Below the pieces are notes generated by a model, which saw only the letters and a program-made list of their open reading frames with translations, was not told where the DNA came from and searched no databases. DNA of 64,000 nt from Dyadobacter sp. CY312 (GTDB taxonomy: Bacteria; Bacteroidota; Bacteroidia; Cytophagales; Spirosomataceae). This document shows positions 22,891 through 31,792 of this stretch, one piece after another (position 1 is the stretch's first letter; every line of letters begins with the position of its first letter). The translations under genes were made by a program, and so were the position numbers. The DNA is taken from NCBI RefSeq assembly GCF_021390535.1, contig NZ_JAJUXG010000012.1:62001-126000 (forward strand). The letters run 5' to 3'.

Positions 22891-25800
22891 TTATTGGGTC
22901 ATTTCTATCAAAATTTTCCTCGCCTGATCTATGTTTTTAACCTCTTCACAAATCAGGATCAACTTGCCTTTCTGGTCTTTTAGTGACATTTGTTTCGGGT
23001 GCATTTTGATGTAATCGATCACACGCCCAAACTTTGCCGACTGGAAGAACTCGTCATTCTGCGAAGTAACGAAGTATCCTTTCATTGTATTGCTTTTCAA
23101 AGTCAATTTTTCGAAATACAAACTTTCAGCCTCCCAACGTAACCGCACCGTTTTCAAAAGATCCTGAACCTCAGAAGGTACCGGCCCGAATCTGTCGAGG
23201 ATTTCTTTTTCAAATTTCGCCAGTTCTTCGTCCGACTCTATGTTGTCGAGGCGGGTATATAACGAAAGTCGTTCCGAAATATTCTTCACATAATCGTCCG
23301 GAATTAAAGTTGCAAAATCGGTCTCGATCTGGCAGTCGGCAACCAACTTTTCAGGAAGTCCCAGTGCAGAAGAAAACAGATCTTTGAACTCATTATTTTT
23401 TAATTCTTTTACCGCTTCGTCCAGCATTTTATGGTACAATTCGTACCCAAGGTCATTCACAAAGCCACTTTGTTCCGCTCCAAGCAAATTTCCTGCTCCG
23501 CGTATATCAAGATCGCGCATGGCAACTTTGAAACCATCACCCAGTTCCGAAAACTCTTCCAGTGTCTGAAGTCTTTTGCGGGAATCACTTGCTAACGTCG
23601 ACATCGAAGGTGTTAACAGATAACAAAACGCCTTTCTGTTCGATCGTCCGACGCGTCCACGCATCTGATGCAGATCCGACAGACCAAACATGTGTGCTGT
23701 ATTGATAATGATCGTATTCGCATTAGGGATGTCAATTCCTGACTCAATAATGTTAGTTGAAACCAGAATATCATATTCACCTTCAATAAAGGCAACCATT
23801 ACTTTTTCTAGTTTATCTCCATCCATCTGGCCGTGTGCTACACCAATGCGCACATCGGGAACCAGTCGCATGATGATGTTGGCAATGGATTCAATATCGT
23901 TCACGCGGTTGTGAACAAAGAAAACCTGTCCGCCACGTTGCACTTCATAACTTATCGCATCGCGGATAAACTCTTCACTGAATGTATGAACTTCCGTAGT
24001 AACCGGCTGTCGGTTTGGCGGTGGCGTTGCAATGACCGAAAGATCGCGCGCGCCCATCAATGAAAAGTGAAGCGTACGAGGAATTGGGGTTGCCGTAAGC
24101 GTCAGAACGTCAACATTTACACGCATTTCTTTAAGCCGATCTTTCGCTTTTACACCAAATTTCTGCTCTTCATCCACAATCAGCAGACCCAGATCTTTGA
24201 ATTTAACATCCTTATTCAGGATACGGTGTGTCCCGATCAGAATGTCAATTTTACCTTCTTCTGCCTGTTTCAGGGTATCCTTAATTTCCTTGGTCGATTT
24301 GAAACGATTGATATAACCCACTTTTGCAGGAAAATCGGCAAGCCTGTCGGCGAAGGTTTTGTAATGCTGCATGGCCAGAATGGTCGTTGGAACGAGCACT
24401 GCAACCTGCTTACTATCACAAACCGCCTTAAAAGCTGCCCGAACGGCAATTTCTGTTTTACCAAAACCTACATCTCCGCAAACCAGACGATCCATCGGAT
24501 GTGCCTTTTCCATATCATCCTTCACATTGGAAGTTGCTGTTGCCTGGTCAGGGGTATCTTCATATATAAATGATGATTCCAGCTCGGCCTGCATGTAATT
24601 GTCGGGAGAGAAAGGAAACCCGGGAGCTTGCCGGCGTTTGGCATAAAGTGCGATCAACTCATGCGCAATGTCTTTCAGCTGTTTTTTAACCTTCGACTTT
24701 TTGGCTTCCCATTCACCGGAGCCCAGTTTACTCATCGTAGGCGGTGTTCCTTCCTTACCTGTATATTTTGCAATCTTGTGTAGGTTGTGCACACTCACAT
24801 AAAGCAAATCATTGTCTCGGTAAATAAGCCGGATCGCTTCCTGTTCTTTGCCATTCACATCTTTTCTTTCCAAACCGGCAAATCTTCCTATACCGTAATC
24901 CACATGCGTTACGAAATCTCCGACATGAAGCGATTTGAGCTCCTTCATCGTGATCGCCTTCGACTTGCTAAATTTCTCTTTAAGCCGGTATTTATGGAAA
25001 CGGTCAAAAATCTGGTGATCCGTGTAGCAGGCAACTTTCAGGTTTTCATCCAGAAAACCCTCACGAAGCGAAACGTGCAACGACTGGAATTTCACGAAAG
25101 GATCCAGGTCGTTGAAAATCCTTTCGAGCCGGTCGAGTTGTTTGGGTTGCTCGGCGGCGATCACATTCACATAACCTTTCGACTGATTTTCCAGCAGGTC
25201 ATCCAGCAACCTTTTAAAATCTTTGTTAAAAGAAGGTTGTGGTTTGGATGAATAGGAAAGGCGGTTTTCTGTTTTGAAATAAAACCTTTTTCCGAATTCT
25301 ACGGTCTTGAATTTTTTTATCAGATTGAGAAACCCCCGTCTTGTTTCGAACAGGTCCACCGGATTGGAAACAATCTGTACACCACCGGAAGTTACTTCCT
25401 GCAAAGCTCTTTCCGCCCCTTCAAAACATTTTTCGATTATTTCCAGCGTAAGCTCGGTATCCTTAAACCACAAAATGGTTTCGTTAGGGAAAAAGTTAAA
25501 AAACGATTCCCGTGTTTCGTGAATTAGTTTTTGCTGGATGTCCGGTACTATGTTGATCTGTTTGGCCGATTCGATCGAAAGCTGTGTGTCCGGATCAAAT
25601 GAACGAAGTGTTTCTACCTCATCGCCAAAAAGCTCAATACGGAACGGATGTTCGCTGGCAAAAGAGAATACGTCAATAATACCGCCACGAACAGAAAACT
25701 GCCCGGCTTCAAAAACAAAGTCGGTCATTTCGAAGCCATAACTGTTCAGAAATTCAGTCAGGAATGAAGGATCAAGCTTTTCGCCAACCTTAACCTGAAA

Positions 25801-26265
25801 AGTATTCGCTTTCAGAGATCGTTTGTTGATCACTTTTTCAAACAATGCTTCCGGATAGGTAACGATCTGAAATGAGCCTGGCTTGCCAGAATTGAGCTTA
25901 TTCAGGATTTCCCCACGCATAAGCACATTGGCATTATCTACCTCCTCGTACTGATACGGTCTTTTGTATGAAGTCGGGTAAAAAAGCACTTCCGTTTTGC
26001 CCAGCAGATTTTGCAGGTCATTCTGAAAATATGCAGCTTCTTCCCGGTCGGTCATAATGTACAGAGCCGGCCCTTTCTTTTTTAGCTGTATAGCCGAAGT
26101 CAACACCGCATCAAGGCTTCCCGTCAGTCCTTTGATCTGAACATGTTCGAACTCGGGGCTTTTTGAATTGATTTGATTAAGGATGAGATCAAGATAGCTG
26201 TCTCCTCCGTATAGCGTCAATAAGTCTTTAACTTCCAAGTAATTTGCGGATATCGTGAAATGCAA
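22891..26265 (-). CDS. mfd: Transcription-repair coupling factor Mfd
   Basis: Mfd displaces stalled RNA polymerase and recruits UvrA. The 1124-residue protein shows the UvrB-homology region (residues about 1-350, with RGGIIDVFSFASEHPFRIELFGDEV), the CarD-like RNA-polymerase-interaction domain (about 445-500, HVGDFVTHVDYGIGRFAGLE), Walker A GDVGFGKTE near 598, the DEEQ box near 695 (VDEEQKFGVKAKDRLK), LTATPIPRTLHFS, the TRG-type segment near 810-900 and the C-terminal TRCF domain. All motor motifs are intact. It is transcribed alone; an inverted repeat stands 38 bp upstream of the start. Confidence 0.97.
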   Translation of the reverse strand: MHFTISANYLEVKDLLTLYGGDSYLDLILNQINSKSPEFEHVQIKGLTGSLDAVLTSAIQLKKKGPALYIMTDREEAAYFQNDLQNLLGKTEVLFYPTSYKRPYQYEEVDNANVLMRGEILNKLNSGKPGSFQIVTYPEALFEKVINKRSLKANTFQVKVGEKLDPSFLTEFLNSYGFEMTDFVFEAGQFSVRGGIIDVFSFASEHPFRIELFGDEVETLRSFDPDTQLSIESAKQINIVPDIQQKLIHETRESFFNFFPNETILWFKDTELTLEIIEKCFEGAERALQEVTSGGVQIVSNPVDLFETRRGFLNLIKKFKTVEFGKRFYFKTENRLSYSSKPQPSFNKDFKRLLDDLLENQSKGYVNVIAAEQPKQLDRLERIFNDLDPFVKFQSLHVSLREGFLDENLKVACYTDHQIFDRFHKYRLKEKFSKSKAITMKELKSLHVGDFVTHVDYGIGRFAGLERKDVNGKEQEAIRLIYRDNDLLYVSVHNLHKIAKYTGKEGTPPTMSKLGSGEWEAKKSKVKKQLKDIAHELIALYAKRRQAPGFPFSPDNYMQAELESSFIYEDTPDQATATSNVKDDMEKAHPMDRLVCGDVGFGKTEIAVRAAFKAVCDSKQVAVLVPTTILAMQHYKTFADRLADFPAKVGYINRFKSTKEIKDTLKQAEEGKIDILIGTHRILNKDVKFKDLGLLIVDEEQKFGVKAKDRLKEMRVNVDVLTLTATPIPRTLHFSLMGARDLSVIATPPPNRQPVTTEVHTFSEEFIRDAISYEVQRGGQVFFVHNRVNDIESIANIIMRLVPDVRIGVAHGQMDGDKLEKVMVAFIEGEYDILVSTNIIESGIDIPNANTIIINTAHMFGLSDLHQMRGRVGRSNRKAFCYLLTPSMSTLASDSRKRLQTLEEFSELGDGFKVAMRDLDIRGAGNLLGAEQSGFVNDLGYELYHKMLDEAVKELKNNEFKDLFSSALGLPEKLVADCQIETDFATLIPDDYVKNISERLSLYTRLDNIESDEELAKFEKEILDRFGPVPSEVQDLLKTVRLRWEAESLYFEKLTLKSNTMKGYFVTSQNDEFFQSAKFGRVIDYIKMHPKQMSLKDQKGKLILICEEVKNIDQARKILIEMTQ

Positions 26266-26302
26266 AAAGCCGTTCCGGGAAATATCCCGTCCGGCAAAAA
26301 GG

Positions 26303-26340
26303 TTAACAACAGTTTTTTTGCTTTTGTTTACTGTTGTTAA
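26303..26340. promoter_or_regulatory. Inverted repeat upstream of mfd
   Basis: TTAACAACAGT and ACTGTTGTTAA are perfect 11-bp arms around a 16-nt T-rich loop. It lies between the mfd start and the 162-bp repeat element. It may be an operator or a hairpin in the mfd leader; it lacks a clear T tract for a terminator. Confidence 0.4.
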
Positions 26341-26368
26341 TATTTATACAAAAATAGTCGAAACTGAT

Positions 26369-26530
26369 AGAGCCTGTTTAAATTTGAATCATAAAATTGT
26401 TTATCGCTTATTTTTTAAGTGAAACAAGGCAAATTTTGCAGGGATAGCCAAAGCTATCACGAAAAATTTAACGCAGTTGTAGCTAAAAAATGGCATAAAC
26501 AAATTATTATTTAAGTTTTGAACAGGCTCT
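26369..26530. mobile_element. 162-bp inverted-repeat (MITE-like) element
   Basis: The element starts with AGAGCCTGTT and ends with AACAGGCTCT, perfect 10-bp termini. Complementarity continues inward: ATTGTTTATCGCTTATTTTTTA on the left against the complement of TAAAAAATGGCATAAACAAAT on the right, and AAATTTTGCAGGGATAGC against GCTATCACGAAAAATTT in the centre. It could thus fold into one long imperfect hairpin. It has no reading frame and no clear target-site duplication. It resembles a non-autonomous repeat of the MITE or long-palindrome kind. Confidence 0.7.
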
Positions 26531-26581
26531 GACCTGCGAGTTAATTTAGCTCCGAATTACAAGAAATAACAGTAATATAAA

Positions 26582-27187
26582 ATGATCGACTGGCTGAACC
26601 AGAGTATTTCGCTTTCAGGCATTGCAACCACTCCGCTCGAAATTTTAGGTTTTCTCACCGGTGCGATCTGTGTTTACCTCAATACCCGGCAAAACGTCCT
26701 GGGATGGTTTTTCGGGATCATCAATGCGGTGTTGTATGCGGCAGTGTTTTGGCAGGTCAGGCTTTATGCCGATATGGGTTTACAGGGATATTATTTTTTC
26801 ACGAGTATATATGGATGGTGGATGTGGATGTACGGGGGCAAAAGCCACGACGGTGTCCGGGTTACAAACACGCCGGTTAAACTTTACACTGCTTTTAGCA
26901 TCATTTTTGTTGTTATAACCCTTTCCTGGGGCTTTTTGCTTGGCAGATTTACAGATGCAAGCCTTACCTACGCTGATTCAGCCTTAACCATAGCAAGCCT
27001 TATAGCACAATGGATGATGGCCCGGAAGTATCTGGAAAACTGGATTATCTGGATCGTCGCAGATGCCTGTTACGTAGTCATGTATTTCTATAAAGACCTG
27101 CACCTGACAGCCATATTGTATTTCATATTTCTGCTGCTTGCCATTATGGGTTACGTGCAGTGGAAGAGGGATTTGAGAAAAAATTGA
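26582..27187 (+). CDS. pnuC: PnuC-family vitamin transporter
   Basis: PnuC proteins import nicotinamide riboside or related vitamins by facilitated diffusion. The 201-residue product has about seven hydrophobic segments and the family features LGFLTGAICVYLNTRQNVLGW, YGWWMWMYGGK and NWIIWIVADACYVVMYFYKDL, with the aromatic and asparagine residues that line the substrate site. No thiamine or NAD riboswitch and no TonB receptor accompanies it, so nicotinamide riboside versus thiamine cannot be decided here. The inverted-repeat element ends 51 bp upstream. Confidence 0.9.
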   Translation: MIDWLNQSISLSGIATTPLEILGFLTGAICVYLNTRQNVLGWFFGIINAVLYAAVFWQVRLYADMGLQGYYFFTSIYGWWMWMYGGKSHDGVRVTNTPVKLYTAFSIIFVVITLSWGFLLGRFTDASLTYADSALTIASLIAQWMMARKYLENWIIWIVADACYVVMYFYKDLHLTAILYFIFLLLAIMGYVQWKRDLRKN

Positions 27188-27332
27188 TAGAGTTTGGCTG
27201 AGATACAAAAATCTAATTTTAAATGTAGTTATTGTTTCAAAATAATAGTGTCCTAGTCCTCCAATTGAAGCTCCTCTTTACAATGCAGCAGAATAGATAT
27301 TGGTTGATTTATGGAGATTAATATTCAAATTA

Positions 27333-27758
27333 TTAATCTCCTTGTAGATATTTATCCCTTAGATGCCAGGTAGTACAGTTTGAATCATCCGCGGTCCGTC
27401 GGGCAAATGTGAAAGACATTCGTGAACTACAATTCTTGCTTGCTACATACGAAACCCCAACAAATGGATATCCATTGATAATGCTATCTGGTATAACAAT
27501 ACTGTTTGTCCTTGTTGACTGATTGTGAGGCGAAAATGATACCCCAAGACTATCTTTCAATGGAGCAATGACCCATATTAGTTCAGTTGATTCAGGAATG
27601 TTGGATGCGGTCAAAGTAAGTCCCTCAGCTGGATCGTAACATGCGGAGGATGTCACAATATCTGTTACTGATACACAGTTTTTATCCACAATTGTATTGG
27701 ATTTACAACCAACTAATAATAGTAATATGGCAAACCCCAAATATGTAAAGTTTTTCAT
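27333..27758 (-). CDS. Hypothetical lipoprotein
   Basis: The 141-residue product begins with a lipoprotein signal (YLGFAILLLLVGC, acylated cysteine near 18) and continues as a small beta-rich domain with four further cysteines (in KNCVSV, SACYDP, KNCSSR and SNCTTW), which could form disulfides in the periplasm. I recognise no family. It stands alone between pnuC and the barnase/barstar pair. Confidence 0.6.
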   Translation of the reverse strand: MKNFTYLGFAILLLLVGCKSNTIVDKNCVSVTDIVTSSACYDPAEGLTLTASNIPESTELIWVIAPLKDSLGVSFSPHNQSTRTNSIVIPDSIINGYPFVGVSYVASKNCSSRMSFTFARRTADDSNCTTWHLRDKYLQGD

Positions 27759-27868
27759 CGTATCTACGTTTTAGATTCAGGATTCATTTCTGTTTGAATT
27801 GGTTGTAGCGGAAAGATTGCTAACATCTAAAATTTTCAACGCATACTGAATTTCTCAGAAATTTTTCT

Positions 27869-27928
27869 ACCACAAAAGCAACAAAAGGATCAAAAGTGGC
27901 TTTGTTAACTTTTGCTCCTTTTGTGGTT
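27869..27928. repeat. Imperfect palindrome CCACAAAAG...CTTTTGTGG
   Basis: ACAAAAGGATCAAAAG pairs with CTTTTGCTCCTTTTGT with one mismatch across a 12-nt spacer, and the outer ends repeat ACCACAAAAG. It lies downstream of the barstar gene and may serve as a loose terminator, though it lacks a T run on either side. Confidence 0.4.
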
Positions 27929-27953
27929 AATTCTTCACTTCCAACGTTTTCCC

Positions 27954-28430
27954 TCACTCAACCTCACCAAATGGTATTTCCTGTTCTTCCAACAGTCGCC
28001 TGATGCGTTCCGAGTCACTGAAAATGATGCGCAAATCTTTTTTAGCGGTTTCGTCGTCCTCATCCATCCATTTCCAATCTTCGGCGGTGGCGTCAAAAAT
28101 ATCGAGGATCGTCAAGATGCGGTCGTCTCCTTTTTCTTTGGAAAGCCAGTCGGCCGAGTTGCTGATGTAGATAATGACTTTTTCTTCTTTAATCCATTCC
28201 AGATCGTTGATCATCTCGTCGAGTGCATCGAGGTTTTTTCCGGAGTAATCGGGAAATGCCAGTGCAAGACCGATCTGCTCGTGAAACTCCTTCATGGTGG
28301 TCGCTTTTTGGCCATTTACTTCACCTATAAAAGCGCCAAGAAATATCTTTTTTAAGTTTTCGGCTGGTTTGGCTAAAAGAAAGTGCGTGTTTTTCATTTT
28401 GGTAACGGATGCGTTTTTGTAATAGGACAA
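27954..28430 (-). CDS. Barstar-family ribonuclease inhibitor
   Basis: The core KEFHEQIGLALAFPDYSGKN, followed by LDALDEMINDLEWI, is the barstar signature, where the aspartates and the tyrosine of the binding helix plug the barnase active site. At 158 residues it is longer than the 90-residue Bacillus barstar, with an added C-terminal half rich in Asp/Glu. Met12 (28397) is an equally good start. It follows the barnase-like gene by 30 nt on the same strand, consistent with an immunity protein kept in the cytoplasm. Confidence 0.88.
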   Translation of the reverse strand: MSYYKNASVTKMKNTHFLLAKPAENLKKIFLGAFIGEVNGQKATTMKEFHEQIGLALAFPDYSGKNLDALDEMINDLEWIKEEKVIIYISNSADWLSKEKGDDRILTILDIFDATAEDWKWMDEDDETAKKDLRIIFSDSERIRRLLEEQEIPFGEVE

Positions 28431-28460
28431 ATTTATGGATTGTGTGTCAGCGATGTATTA

Positions 28461-28916
28461 TCACTGTTTTAATTCTTCAAATGTTTCGTAATGATCAGGG
28501 GTATACCAGGCTCTTTTTTCAGAAGTTACCAGTCTTTCTGCACCCCGGTTTTTTCCTTTTTTCTTAGGGTTTACATCCCATTCTCTATACTTCGCAGGTT
28601 TACCCATATAATCTTTCTGAGGTAATCGCCTTTCAAAGTTCCCGAATTTCCGTCCGCCTACATAACCTTCCGGTGCGGTATTATGCTTCCGAATGTAAGC
28701 CAATAAGGTATAAGCCTTTTCAGGAATTTGTCCGTCTTTTTTGCTGCTTGCCGACTTCTGATAAGTGTCTTTTGTTCGTTGTGCATTTTTAGGTCGGGAA
28801 TGATCCTGAGAGACGGGAGCTTTTTCCTGCTGTGAGCTATGTCCGGGTTGGCAAGCAAAAACAATAAACGCAAGCAGCCAGAAAAAATATTTACGGAAAG
28901 ATGTAGAAAACGACAT
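28461..28916 (-). CDS. Barnase-like secreted ribonuclease (probable lipoprotein)
   Basis: From residue 64 the protein follows the microbial RNase (barnase/RNase Sa) family: [52 protein letters not shown] and TPDHYETF. The catalytic residues are present: E112, R128 (with R124) and H142. The N terminus is a signal peptide with a lipobox-like VFAC ending at C22, then a 40-residue charged linker, suggesting a membrane-tethered rather than freely secreted RNase. The barstar gene lies immediately downstream. Typical barnases lack lipidation. Confidence 0.88.
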   Translation of the reverse strand: MSFSTSFRKYFFWLLAFIVFACQPGHSSQQEKAPVSQDHSRPKNAQRTKDTYQKSASSKKDGQIPEKAYTLLAYIRKHNTAPEGYVGGRKFGNFERRLPQKDYMGKPAKYREWDVNPKKKGKNRGAERLVTSEKRAWYTPDHYETFEELKQ

Positions 28917-28985
28917 TTAGTGAATTGTTTTATCATGAAAATGCCCCACCGTTTCAGAAACTGTGAGGCACTTTTAGGATGTTCG

Positions 28986-29282
28986 TTAGTTAAGCGAAAA
29001 CATGGGCAGCCGCAACGCAACCACATTGTTGAACATGAGGCGGCATATTTTTGGATCCATGAAATCAATCAGTGGGAATTCGGAAACAATAGACATTACT
29101 TCAAACTCACTTTCAGCTCTTACCACACACCAAAGTTTCGAATAATCGTCCGATAACGCATAGGACATCATAATGCCCTGCTCCATCATTTCATTAATCT
29201 TTTTTCTCTGCGCAGGTATTTTAGCTGTAAATTCTTCCGACATCACGGCCGGAAGCTGGATTTCAACCATATATTGGCTCAT
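28986..29282 (-). CDS. Muconolactone isomerase-like small protein
   Basis: The 98-residue protein has the pattern of the muconolactone delta-isomerase/YciI-like dimeric alpha/beta barrel fold: an initial strand YMVEIQLP, a helix rich in charged residues (EEFTAKIPAQRKKINEMMEQGI), a strand KLWCVVRAESEFEVMSIVSEFP and a final DFMDPKI...VALRLPMF. No aromatic catabolic genes lie nearby, so the true role is probably something else. It is transcribed as a single gene. Confidence 0.7.
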   Translation of the reverse strand: MSQYMVEIQLPAVMSEEFTAKIPAQRKKINEMMEQGIMMSYALSDDYSKLWCVVRAESEFEVMSIVSEFPLIDFMDPKICRLMFNNVVALRLPMFSLN

Positions 29283-29691
29283 GGGCGATAGAAGGTTAGG
29301 TGTACAGAAATACCTTTAATTTGATTCTGATATAAAAGGATATGTATAACGGATTAGTTCCTGAGATGTATAACGCTGAAATTTAACAGAACTGCAATAG
29401 ACTTTATCACGGTCTTCTTCAACATCGGCTGTCGGCGGTCAGCTGTCAGGCTTTTGAACCAATCGCACTTTGCGCTGGATGATCCGGTCGATTGCCGACG
29501 GTCGACTGTCAATTTTCGGTCAGAAGGTAAAATTTATTTTGAATGCTTCCAACCTTTTTGAAAAAAGCAGTGTCATACTTCATGCTGGTTGGGTTTAACT
29601 CAAACAGAAAAATAATAAGAACAGTATTCAACTATCTTTGGGATAGGGTTGCTGAAAATATATAACCGAACGAAGCACCCCTAAACTTCGG
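29283..29691. other. Noncoding gap with degenerate GCTGTCGGC repeats
   Basis: No gene is seen. Two related blocks occur: at 29426-29450, CGGCTGTCGGCGGTCAGCTG..., and at 29484-29512, ...GATTGCCGACGGTCGACTG.... Similar words occur in three other gaps of the window. The right end holds the promoter region of the sigma factor. Confidence 0.6.
29633..29640 (+). promoter_or_regulatory. -7 box upstream of the ECF sigma factor
   Basis: TATCTTTG matches TAnnTTTG exactly, 51 bp before the ATG at 29692. No -33 TTG lies at the expected distance. Confidence 0.4.
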
Positions 29692-30261
29692 ATGACCTTT
29701 AACGAACAGGAATTGGTGAATGGCTGCAAACAACGCAACCGGCTCGCCCAAAAACAATTATACGATGTTTTTGGGGGAAAGCTGTTTGCTATATGCATGC
29801 GCTATACCAAAAACCGGTCCGATGCGGAGGATGTTTTGCAGGATGCTTTTATAAAGATATATGAAAACATAAGTTCGTTCCGAAACGACAGTCCGCTTGA
29901 ATACTGGCTGAGATCCGTGGTAGTAAATACGGCGCTCAATCACCTCAGGCAACAAAAATACCTGAAAGATCTGGACGACATTGAAGTATATGAAAACGGA
30001 ATAGCCGACCGCGAAGTAACGTTAGGCGATTTCCAGATGCAGCAGTTAATGGGACTTATTCAGGAACTGCCGCCGGGATGCCAGGTGATTTTTAACCTTT
30101 ATGCTATTGAGGGTTATCAACATAATGAAATAGCCCAGAAACTGGGTATATCCGAAGGGACCTCAAAGTCGCAGTATGCGCGGGCAAGAGGAATTCTTCA
30201 ACAAAAATTGAACAGGGAAAAAAGATTTGATGATGGATCCGTCCGAAACAGACAACTTTAA
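29692..30261 (+). CDS. ECF-type RNA polymerase sigma factor
   Basis: The 189-residue protein has sigma region 2 (LAQKQLYDVFGGKLFAICMRY, then NRSDAEDVLQDAFIKIYENI, residues about 18-62) and region 4 (LIQELPPGCQVIFNLYAIEG, then YQHNEIAQKLGISEGTSKSQYARAR). The spacer between them is short, as in extracytoplasmic-function sigma factors. Its 3' end overlaps the next gene by 32 nt; that product has an anti-sigma-like N terminus, so the two likely form a signalling pair. Confidence 0.93.
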   Translation: MTFNEQELVNGCKQRNRLAQKQLYDVFGGKLFAICMRYTKNRSDAEDVLQDAFIKIYENISSFRNDSPLEYWLRSVVVNTALNHLRQQKYLKDLDDIEVYENGIADREVTLGDFQMQQLMGLIQELPPGCQVIFNLYAIEGYQHNEIAQKLGISEGTSKSQYARARGILQQKLNREKRFDDGSVRNRQL

Positions 30262-31792
30262 CAATCAATGGAAAAAGGCATTTGAGAATGCTTCTGAAAC
30301 TCCCCCGCCTTCGGTGTGGGAAGGTATAGAAGCCCGCCTTGACCGTGATGAAAACGATATAATCCCGCTTTGGTGGCGCACGCCAAAGCTGTGGTATGCT
30401 GCTGCGTCAATTATTGCTTTGCTGGTAGTGGGAGGAGGATTTTGGCTTAATAATAAAAATTCAGGTAATTTTTCGGGTCAAGGTTCAGTTGAAATGGCTT
30501 CCAAACAACCTGATGTTAAACAAGATAGCAAGAATCTGAATGAAGAGCTCTCAGATTTCCCTGTTGCTGACACCAATAAGAATGAGCCTTTCATAGCGAA
30601 AAGTCAGCCGGAAGTAGAAAAATCGTCTGATCAGAATGAACGTGTTGCTGCTATTGAACGAAAATCAGAGAAAACATCAACGCCGGATAAGCCTATTCTG
30701 GATAAAATCAATAGTGCCGGGGGAGAAAGAGCCATTGCAAAAGCAAAACCGATCAAAGAATCGGATCTCATCATAGAGAACAAAGATATTAATGAGGGAA
30801 ATTTGGCTGCTGAGATTGCTTCTGTAAAGGTTTCTGCTCTCAAAGAGAAAGAAGGTGCTTCCATTGCCGACTTAAAACCACAGGAAGCAATTGCTGCCGT
30901 TGAAAACGAGGTGATGGAGATAAATGCGCTTACGCCAATGCCTTATAACGAACTGGCTGTTTACATGCAGAAACGTTATGTTTTCTTTAAACCGGAAATT
31001 GTAAAAGAGGAAAAGCTGCCCGAACTTAAAAAATCAAATGAGTATTGGGCTGGAGTGGGCATTATGCCTGCAACATTTAATCCGGATGTACAGATCAAGG
31101 AAGCGCCAACGGCATTTTCTGCACTGCAGAATTCCAGGCAAAAATCGCTGAACGGCACCAACAAAGCAGGTAATTCCTTTGCTTTACAAACGCAGGGCGG
31201 TATGAGGTTGTCGAAACACTGGTCTGTGGAAATGGGTTTAAGTTATCTCAAAGGCAATTCTCAATATGAAGGCGGTGGTTATGTATTGGATCCAGCTAAC
31301 GCCCGTTCGACTAATGTTTTAGAGAATGCTATGGTAAGTTTGTCTGACAAAGCCGCACTGAATTACGATGCTTCATCAGGAGGATTCGGTCAAACCTTAG
31401 CAAATACGGTTTATATCGAAGTTAGTAAGAATATAGGGAACAATTATCAGTATCTGCAATTGCCACTGCAAGCAGGCTTTACACTTAATCCTGACAAAAA
31501 ACTGAGCTATTCTGTACTCGGGGGAATGATGGCGAACTTCTTTTTGAGTAATGAGCTGGAAACAGCATCGGGAGATGTCATCAGAACGACAGCGAGCGAT
31601 GAGGTGTATAGAAGTTTGAACTGGGCAGCAACAACCGGATTGAGGCTTAATTATAAATTAGCGACCAGATGGAAAGCCAGCCTGATGGGATCGTACCAAA
31701 GAGCAGTTTCTTCTGGTTTCAGAGCCAACCAGAGTATGGAATCTCATCCTTATCTGTACGGTGTTTCCTGGGGAATGCTATATTCTTTTTAA
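30230..31792 (+). CDS. Membrane-anchored protein with anti-sigma-like N terminus and C-terminal barrel-like domain
   Basis: The first 50 residues are a short cytoplasmic-type segment with PPPSVWEGIEARLDRDEND, common in Bacteroidota anti-sigma-like proteins. A single transmembrane helix follows (LWYAAASIIALLVVGGGFWL, about 54-73), then roughly 190 low-complexity Lys/Glu-rich residues, and a C-terminal 250-residue region with amphipathic strands that ends in SWGMLYSF, an aromatic terminus like outer-membrane barrels. I start it at the ATG at 30230 because the frame's earlier codon is TTG. Overlap with the sigma gene supports a regulatory partnership. The combination of one inner-membrane helix and a barrel is unusual. 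Confidence 0.7.
   Translation: MMDPSETDNFNNQWKKAFENASETPPPSVWEGIEARLDRDENDIIPLWWRTPKLWYAAASIIALLVVGGGFWLNNKNSGNFSGQGSVEMASKQPDVKQDSKNLNEELSDFPVADTNKNEPFIAKSQPEVEKSSDQNERVAAIERKSEKTSTPDKPILDKINSAGGERAIAKAKPIKESDLIIENKDINEGNLAAEIASVKVSALKEKEGASIADLKPQEAIAAVENEVMEINALTPMPYNELAVYMQKRYVFFKPEIVKEEKLPELKKSNEYWAGVGIMPATFNPDVQIKEAPTAFSALQNSRQKSLNGTNKAGNSFALQTQGGMRLSKHWSVEMGLSYLKGNSQYEGGGYVLDPANARSTNVLENAMVSLSDKAALNYDASSGGFGQTLANTVYIEVSKNIGNNYQYLQLPLQAGFTLNPDKKLSYSVLGGMMANFFLSNELETASGDVIRTTASDEVYRSLNWAATTGLRLNYKLATRWKASLMGSYQRAVSSGFRANQSMESHPYLYGVSWGMLYSF

Noticed and set aside
24067..24573. 168-codon plus-strand frame inside mfd
   Set aside because: Antisense shadow of the conserved helicase core.
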